In this document: one piece after another, positions 7,275 to 10,831 of the stretch | Layout: every line of letters begins with the position of its first letter | Position numbering within the stretch: the first letter of the stretch is position 1 | Assembly: GCA_023443705.1 (NCBI GenBank) | Contig: JAEZTD010000166.1 | Coordinates: forward strand, 1-10,831 | Length of the DNA stretch: 10,831 nucleotides | Reading direction: 5' to 3' | Origin: Bacillota bacterium | Lineage (GTDB): Bacteria; Bacillota; Clostridia; Christensenellales; Aristaeellaceae | Notes under the pieces: model-generated | Database searches by the model: none | What the model saw: the letters and a program-made list of their open reading frames with translations, nothing else | Told to the model about the DNA's origin: nothing | Position numbers and translations under genes: made by a program

Positions 7275-7348
7275 TTCAGTTCGGGGGCGCCGCCCCCGAA
7301 CCCCCGCAAGGGGGAGTGATTCCCCCTTGACCCCTCGCTTGAACTGAA
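7275..7348. repeat. GC-rich multi-hairpin element bounded by an 8 bp inverted repeat
   Basis: TTCAGTTC (7275-7282) and GAACTGAA (7341-7348) form terminal inverted repeats. Between and overlapping them are a perfect 10 bp hairpin with a 3-base loop (7279-7288 with 7292-7301), a perfect 9 bp hairpin with a 5-base loop (7307-7315 with 7321-7329), and an alternative CCCCC-GCAA-GGGGG hairpin (7301-7314). The element stops three bases before the MocA-like start codon. No target-site duplication is evident. The layout looks like a small mobile or dispersed intergenic repeat (MITE- or REP-like), but one copy cannot prove that. Confidence 0.6.
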
Positions 7349-7464
7349 TATCATAAGGAATACTTCCTTGCCTTCTTTTCCCATGCGGATTTGCGCACAG
7401 GCCCCGCCGTTCCTTCCAATCGTTCCCGGCGGCGGTTCTTGCGCTCCCCGTCTCCCTCTTCCAT

Positions 7465-7493
7465 CGTTCCCGGCGACATGCGCGCCGGGAACG
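7465..7493. repeat. Perfect 11 bp hairpin
   Basis: CGTTCCCGGCG (7465-7475) and its exact complement CGCCGGGAACG (7483-7493) enclose a 7-base loop. The left arm with its flank recurs at 7421-7431, so it belongs to a repeated sequence family. There is no T run on either side, which argues against a simple intrinsic terminator. Confidence 0.7.
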
Positions 7494-7529
7494 GTTTCCG
7501 CAGCCAGTGCGCACACTGGCGGAGGAAAC
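7494..7529. repeat. Imperfect 16 bp hairpin directly beside the 11 bp hairpin
   Basis: The arms 7494-7509 and 7514-7529 pair at 13 of 16 positions (CCAGTG/CACTGG at the top and GTTTCC/GGAAAC at the base) around the 4-base loop CGCA. It begins at the base after the preceding hairpin ends, so the two form a back-to-back pair like REP/BIME-type elements. It has no T run. Confidence 0.6.
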
Positions 7530-7539
7530 AATTCCTCAA

Positions 7540-7632
7540 GTCAGCGAGCCGCCCGAAACGCTTTGAGGTTTCAGGCGAGCGCAGAACCCTCGTCCCTCGC
7601 GCCGAAAGACCCGAAGGGGATTTCGGCGCAAT
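7540..7632. repeat. Two-hairpin repeat, unit 1
   Basis: The unit opens with GTCAGCGAGCCGCCCGAAA (7540-7558), which recurs exactly at 7634-7652. Its first hairpin pairs about 7548-7559 with 7568-7580. Its second pairs GCGCCGAAA (7599-7607) with TTTCGGCGC (7621-7629) and has a small CCCGAAGGG hairpin in the loop. The C-A mismatch of the first stem on the plus strand becomes a U-G wobble on minus-strand RNA, the direction in which the flanking genes are transcribed. Confidence 0.7.
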
Positions 7633-7633
7633 C

Positions 7634-7718
7634 GTCAGCGAGCCGCCCGAAAACCCGAAGGGTTTCAGGCGAGCGCAGTTCTCACGCGGCGAAAACGCGC
7701 AGCGGGTTTCGCCGCAAT
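7634..7718. repeat. Two-hairpin repeat, unit 2
   Basis: This second copy lies one base after unit 1. The shared segments (GTCAGCGAGCCGCCCGAAA and TTTCAGGCGAGCGCAG) are offset by 94 bases in both cases. Its second hairpin pairs GCGGCGAAA (7686-7694) with TTTCGCCGC (7707-7715): compared with unit 1 the fourth stem base and its partner have both changed, keeping the pair. It ends one base before the stop codon of the secreted-protein gene (7722-7720). Confidence 0.7.
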
Positions 7719-7719
7719 A

Positions 7720-8595
7720 TCATTGCATTAGATACCCCGTCGTCACCAATAGTACGCCGCCGCTGGGCGCCTGATAGCCGGTGTATTCGACGATGGTGTC
7801 CACGCCGTCGATCACCGTTTCATAGACCAGAATGCCGCGGGGCGGATCGCTCTCCGTATCGACGGCGGTGGAAAGGAATGTGGAGCCCTTGGCCTCGTCG
7901 TTGTACTCGGTAGCGAGCGCTTCTTCGTCCTCGAATTCGCCCAGGAGCGCTTCGGAATCGCCCTCCGGATCGTACTGGATGGTCATCCAGATGGACTTGT
8001 CTTCGTTCTCCAGCCGGATCATGTCGTCCTCCTCGGAGACGACGGACATGTTGTCCGGCAGGTACAGCGGCACGCCGCCGGTCTCGCCGTCGTACAGCAC
8101 GCCGCCCTCGGCGTCGCCCTCGGAGTCCCAGTCGGACAGGTCCTCGTAGTAGACGTCGGTGAACTTGCCGCCCTCGACGGTGGCGACGTAGCTGAGCGTG
8201 GCGACCGTGCCTTCGCCGCTTTGATTCTCGTAATACAGCGTGACCTGCGCCTCGCCGTCGCCCGCGGGCGAGAACGAGAAGGTGTGGACGGGCAGCGCGC
8301 CGTCCTCCGACGCCTGGGTGGCATCGGTCCCCGGCGTGAGCAGGGCCTCGTCACCCATCTCGGCAACCCAGGCGAAGCCGGTGTCCGGAGCTTCCGGCAG
8401 CGCGATGGTCAGGTTCGATTCGTCCCATGTAAGCCCGCCGTCCTCCGGCACGAGCCAGATCTCGTCGCCAAAGATGTCGCCGGCGTCCTCAAACTCGGAG
8501 TCGAGGCCTTCGACCTCTACCTCTTCGGCAAACGCCGCGGGCAGAAGCAACAGTAGGAGAAGCGCCATAAGCGCGGCGGTCATTCGCTTGAACAT
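7720..8595 (-). CDS. Secreted acidic protein with a chagasin-like (peptidase inhibitor I42) segment
   Basis: The 291-residue product begins with a clear Sec signal peptide: positive start (MFKR), a leucine-rich core (residues 8-18) and a signal peptidase I site after AFA (23). There is no lipobox cysteine, so it is predicted secreted rather than a lipoprotein. Residues about 50-140 resemble bacterial chagasin/I42 inhibitors: LPEAPDTGFAW (66-76) is at the place of the family's NPTTGY/FxW loop, followed by TFSF (105-108) and VTLYY (118-122). The RPW-type third loop is not recognisable, so inhibition of cysteine peptidases is uncertain. Residues 175-291 form a second, unidentified domain. The mature protein is strongly acidic. 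AGGAGG at 8602-8607 sets the start. It follows the DppF-type ATPase by 10 bp, so it is probably in the transporter operon. It could instead be a structural or binding domain with the same beta fold. Confidence 0.72.
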   Translation of the reverse strand: MFKRMTAALMALLLLLLLPAAFAEEVEVEGLDSEFEDAGDIFGDEIWLVPEDGGLTWDESNLTIALPEAPDTGFAWVAEMGDEALLTPGTDATQASEDGALPVHTFSFSPAGDGEAQVTLYYENQSGEGTVATLSYVATVEGGKFTDVYYEDLSDWDSEGDAEGGVLYDGETGGVPLYLPDNMSVVSEEDDMIRLENEDKSIWMTIQYDPEGDSEALLGEFEDEEALATEYNDEAKGSTFLSTAVDTESDPPRGILVYETVIDGVDTIVEYTGYQAPSGGVLLVTTGYLMQ

Positions 8596-8601
8596 GATTT
8601 G

Positions 8602-8607
8602 CCTCCT
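8602..8607 (-). promoter_or_regulatory. Ribosome binding site of the secreted-protein gene
   Basis: Minus-strand AGGAGG lies six bases before the ATG at 8595 and overlaps the TAG stop (8608-8606) of the upstream ATPase gene. This supports the start choice and linked translation with the transporter operon. Confidence 0.85.
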
Positions 8608-9556
8608 ATTCTGTGAGCGCGTGGTGGCAAGCCACCATCCGCCCGCCTCGCTCGGCGAGCGGCGGCTCCTTTTCTTTGCAGAGGTCAGTCGCGTAGGGAC
8701 AGCGGGGGTGGAACCGGCAGCCCTCGGGTGGGTTCAGCGGCGATCCCACCTCGCCGGTCAGGATCTCCCGCTCGCGGTGCCGGTTTTCCGGGTTGGGCAG
8801 CGGTACGGATTCCAGGAGGAACCGCGTGTAGGGGTGCATCGGGCGCTCATACAGTTTGCCGGCGTCGCCCATCTCGCAGAGCTTTCCCAGGAACATCACG
8901 CACACCCGGTCGGCGATGTAGCGCACCACCGACAGGTCGTGGGAGATGAACAAAAACGTCAGGCCGAATTCCCTTTGCAGCGCCCGCAGGAGGTTTATGA
9001 TCTGCGCCTGAATGGACACGTCCAGCGCCGACACCGGCTCGTCGCAGACGATCAGCTGCGGGTTCAGCGCCAGCGCCCGGGCGATGCCGATGCGCTGCCG
9101 CTGTCCGCCGGAAAACTGGTGCGGGTAGCGGGCGTAGAACTCCGGCCGGATGCCGACCTTATCCATCAGCTCGCGCACGCGGGCCTCCTGCTCGCGGGGC
9201 GTGCCGATGGCGTAGGTGGCGAGCGGTTCCCGGATGATCTGGCCGACGGTCATGCGCGGGTCGAGGGACGCGTAGGGGTCCTGAAAGATCATCTGCATCC
9301 GGCGGCGGGCTTCCCGGAGCGCGTTCGGCGGAAGGGCGGTGATCTCCTCGCCCCCCATGAACACCCTGCCGGAGGTAGGCTCGATCAGCCGAAGGAGCAG
9401 CCGCCCCAGCGTGGATTTGCCGCAGCCGGATTCACCCACGACGCAGAGGGTTTCGCCCTTCCGGATCTCAAAGCTGACGTCCGATACCGCGTGTACCACG
9501 CCGCGCTTGACGGCGAACTCCTTGACCAGGTGTTCCGCGCGAAGAAGCGTCTCCAT
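8606..9556 (-). CDS. Dipeptide/oligopeptide ABC transporter ATP-binding protein (DppF/OppF type)
   Basis: This 316-residue cytoplasmic ATPase powers import of peptides or related solutes through the DppB/DppC-type permeases. Visible motifs: Walker A GESGCGKS (41-48), Q-loop Q92, ABC signature FSGGQ (148-152), Walker B ending in CDEP (171-174) and switch H206. The C-terminal extension (about 235-316) is the oligopeptide-transporter type, with HPYTRFLL (241-248) and four cysteines C280, C286, C293 and C310 that could hold an [4Fe-4S] cluster, as seen in some Opp ATPases. The start at 9556 overlaps the preceding gene's stop by one base (TGATG); an upstream in-frame ATG at 9664 is rejected because it would add a non-family, arginine-rich stretch inside the previous gene. 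The substrate cannot be read from the ATPase. Confidence 0.93.
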   Translation of the reverse strand: METLLRAEHLVKEFAVKRGVVHAVSDVSFEIRKGETLCVVGESGCGKSTLGRLLLRLIEPTSGRVFMGGEEITALPPNALREARRRMQMIFQDPYASLDPRMTVGQIIREPLATYAIGTPREQEARVRELMDKVGIRPEFYARYPHQFSGGQRQRIGIARALALNPQLIVCDEPVSALDVSIQAQIINLLRALQREFGLTFLFISHDLSVVRYIADRVCVMFLGKLCEMGDAGKLYERPMHPYTRFLLESVPLPNPENRHREREILTGEVGSPLNPPEGCRFHPRCPYATDLCKEKEPPLAERGGRMVACHHALTE

Positions 9557-10548
9557 CACGCCTCGCCCCCCTTCTCGATCAGGAAGCAGCGGGCCTTGTG
9601 GCCGCCGCCCAGGTCGTAAAGGGGCGGCGCTTCCTTCCGGCAGCGGTCGCAGGCGCGGTCGCACCGGGGCGAGAAGCGGCAGCCCGCCGGCATCGCCGTC
9701 AGGGAGGGCACCATGCCGCGGATGCTGGCGAGGGGCTCGTCCTTTTTGCGAAGGCCGGGCAGCGAGTTCATCAGCCCCACGGTGTAGGGGTGGGCGGGGC
9801 TTTTGAACAGGGTGAACACGTCCGCCTCCTCCACCACCTGCCCGGCGTACATCACGTATACCCGGTCGCAGACCTCGGCCACGACACCCAGGTTGTGGGT
9901 AATCATTAGGATAGACGTGTCCTGTGCCCGCTGAAGTTCCTTCATCAGCCGGAGAATCTGCGCCTCGATGGTGACATCGAGCGCCGTGGTGGGCTCATCC
10001 GCGATCAAAAGGTCCGGCGAACAGACCATCGCCATGCCGATCATCACCCGCTGCCGAAGACCGCCGGACAGCTGGTGCGGGTAGGCGCCGTAGCGGCGCT
10101 CGGGTTCCGGGATTCCGACCTTCCGGAAGACGTCGATCACCCGGGCCTTCGCCTCGCGCCGCGACACCTTCTGGTGCAGGAGGATCGCCTCGCGCACCTG
10201 GTGGCCGACGGTCTTGACCGGGTTTAGGGACGTCATCGGCTCCTGAAAGATCATCGAGATCCGGTCGCCGGTGATTTTCAGCATCTGCGCGCGCGCGTAC
10301 TTCGCAAGGTCCTCGCCGGCAAAGTCAATCTTTCCCGCGGTGATCCTCGCCATGTCGGGCAGGAGCCCCATGATGCTCATGGCGGTCATGCTCTTGCCGC
10401 AGCCAGATTCACCCACGAGGCCCACGGTCTCGCCGCGGCCGATCTTGATGTCCACGCCGTCCACGGCGTTGCCCGTGCCGCCGCGCATCCGAAAGGTGGT
10501 GACCAGCCCTTCGATGGACAGGAGCGGCGCGTTCGTGTTCTTATCCAT
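9556..10548 (-). CDS. Dipeptide/oligopeptide ABC transporter ATP-binding protein (DppD/OppD type)
   Basis: This 330-residue ATPase is the partner of the DppF-type protein; the two form the heterodimeric motor of the importer. Motifs: Walker A GESGCGKS (46-53), Q-loop Q102, signature LSGGL (160-164), Walker B ending in ADEP (183-186) and switch H218. The C-terminal oligopeptide-type extension has HPYTVGL (253-259) and cysteines C290, C296, C300, C303 and C321, again a possible Fe-S site. A GGGAGG ribosome site (10562-10557) lies eight bases before the ATG. It begins 15 bp after the permease stop and ends one base into the DppF-type gene. Substrate specificity (dipeptide, oligopeptide, nickel or other) is not determined by these genes. 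Confidence 0.93.
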   Translation of the reverse strand: MDKNTNAPLLSIEGLVTTFRMRGGTGNAVDGVDIKIGRGETVGLVGESGCGKSMTAMSIMGLLPDMARITAGKIDFAGEDLAKYARAQMLKITGDRISMIFQEPMTSLNPVKTVGHQVREAILLHQKVSRREAKARVIDVFRKVGIPEPERRYGAYPHQLSGGLRQRVMIGMAMVCSPDLLIADEPTTALDVTIEAQILRLMKELQRAQDTSILMITHNLGVVAEVCDRVYVMYAGQVVEEADVFTLFKSPAHPYTVGLMNSLPGLRKKDEPLASIRGMVPSLTAMPAGCRFSPRCDRACDRCRKEAPPLYDLGGGHKARCFLIEKGGEA

Positions 10549-10563
10549 TGTACCGCCCTCCCG

Positions 10564-10831
10564 TCAGGTTTTCAAGTAGGGATCCATCGCATCCCGGAGG
10601 CCGTCCCCGAGAAAATTGAAGGCAAGCGTGATTAACAGGATCGCGATGCCCGGCGCCAGCACCAGCCACGGGCACTGGTAGGCAAACTTCTTGCCCTGAG
10701 AGATCATGAGACCCCAGCTGGCCGTGGGCGGCTGCGCGCCGACGCCCAGAAAGCTCAGGCTCGATTCGGAGAGGATTGCCGCCGGGATGTCCAGCGTGAA
10801 CAGCACGATCAGGCTGGGCACACAGTTGGGC
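10564..10831 (-). CDS. Peptide ABC transporter permease, C-terminal end (DppC type; 5' part outside window)
   Basis: The last 89 residues of an inner-membrane permease are present, and the frame is open to the window edge. The segment PNCVPSLIV followed by LSFLGVGAQPP and SWGLMI matches the C-terminal region of DppC/OppC permeases just after the EAA loop, which docks on the ATPases. A final membrane helix (LVLAPGIAILLITLAFNFLGDGL region) and a short cytoplasmic tail (RDAMDPYLKT) end the protein, as usual for DppC. A GTG at 10821 is an internal valine, not the start. It is the first visible gene of the transporter operon; the binding protein and DppB would be expected farther upstream. Confidence 0.9.
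   Translation of the reverse strand, partial: PNCVPSLIVLFTLDIPAAILSESSLSFLGVGAQPPTASWGLMISQGKKFAYQCPWLVLAPGIAILLITLAFNFLGDGLRDAMDPYLKT

Larger units (their letters stand above)
7272..7719. other. Gene-free region rich in hairpins and repeats
   Basis: These 448 bases separate the secreted-protein gene from the MocA-like gene. Open frames cross it, but they have no ribosome sites or recognisable protein features and are explained by high GC and by the repeats. From right to left it holds two tandem two-hairpin units (7540-7718), an adjacent pair of strong hairpins (7465-7529), a partial direct repeat (TCGTTCCCGGCG at 7420-7431 and 7464-7475), a small inverted repeat (AAGGAA/TTCCTT, 7355-7369) and the GC-rich element at 7275-7348. 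No U-rich terminator and no convincing promoter were found. Confidence 0.7.

Noticed and set aside
7350..7378. Possible promoter for the MocA-like gene (TATGAT at 7355-7350)
   Set aside because: At 17 bases upstream the sequence is AAAGAA, with no resemblance to a -35 box, and there is no extended -10.
7272..7514. In-frame N-terminal extension of the MocA-like protein to an ATG at 7514
   Set aside because: The added 81 residues are arginine-rich, encoded by hairpin repeats, and precede a normal family N-terminus.
7465..7529. Hairpins considered as an intrinsic terminator for the transporter operon
   Set aside because: No T run follows on the minus strand; more GC-rich hairpin sequence follows instead.
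7540..7718. Tandem repeat considered as a CRISPR array
   Set aside because: There are only two units, the spacers are not unique sequences of constant length, and the units are made of paired hairpins.
7368..7913. Plus-strand open frames across the intergenic region (7368-7913 and 7391-7774)
   Set aside because: They translate the tandem hairpin repeats and run antisense into the secreted-protein gene; no ribosome site or domain.
9557..9664. N-terminal extension of the DppF-type ATPase to an ATG at 9664
   Set aside because: It lies wholly inside the DppD-type gene, is unlike family members, and the ATG at 9556 forms a typical TGATG junction.

Overview
The window is 10.8 kb of GC-rich bacterial DNA in which every supported gene lies on the minus strand, so the window is transcribed from its right end to its left end. 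High GC, strong AGGAGG-type ribosome sites, a fused 2Fe-2S/molybdopterin xanthine dehydrogenase and the ssnA-ygfK-hydA gene set together suggest an anaerobic, gut-type Clostridia (Bacillota) bacterium. This is inferred from gene content; there is no rRNA or other marker to confirm it.

Region 1 (10831 to 7720) is the 3' part of a dipeptide/oligopeptide ABC importer operon. It holds the C-terminal end of an inner-membrane permease (DppC type), two ATPases (DppD and DppF types), and a secreted acidic protein with a chagasin-like (peptidase inhibitor I42) central segment. The genes are packed end to start (15 bp gap, 1 bp overlap, 10 bp gap), so they are probably cotranscribed. The solute-binding protein and the other permease would lie upstream, outside the window.

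Region 2 (7719 to 7272) is about 450 bp without a credible gene. It is full of structure: two tandem units of a two-hairpin repeat (7540-7718), two strong hairpins side by side (7465-7529), and a GC-rich hairpin cluster bounded by an 8 bp inverted repeat (7275-7348) that ends almost at the start codon of the next gene.

Region 3 (7271 to 1) is a purine-catabolism module. First comes a MocA/YgfJ-type nucleotidyltransferase that would make the cytidylated molybdopterin needed by a xanthine dehydrogenase. Just after it is a near-consensus sigma-A promoter with an extended -10, followed by a leader of about 145 nt that can fold either into an intrinsic terminator or into a competing nested hairpin, so the operon is probably controlled by attenuation or an unrecognised riboswitch. 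The operon then runs ssnA (amidohydrolase/deaminase), ygfK (flavin/Fe-S oxidoreductase), hydA (dihydropyrimidinase/hydantoinase) and the 5' part of a fused xanthine dehydrogenase, with coupled junctions at ssnA-ygfK and ygfK-hydA.

Working together, xanthine dehydrogenase would interconvert hypoxanthine, xanthine and urate, YgfK would supply or take electrons through flavin and Fe-S centres, and SsnA and HydA would do hydrolytic deamination and ring opening. The most interesting items are the YgfK domain order (a rearranged dihydropyrimidine-dehydrogenase-like set, placed directly before a dihydropyrimidinase homologue), the attenuator-like leader, and the covarying tandem hairpin repeat.
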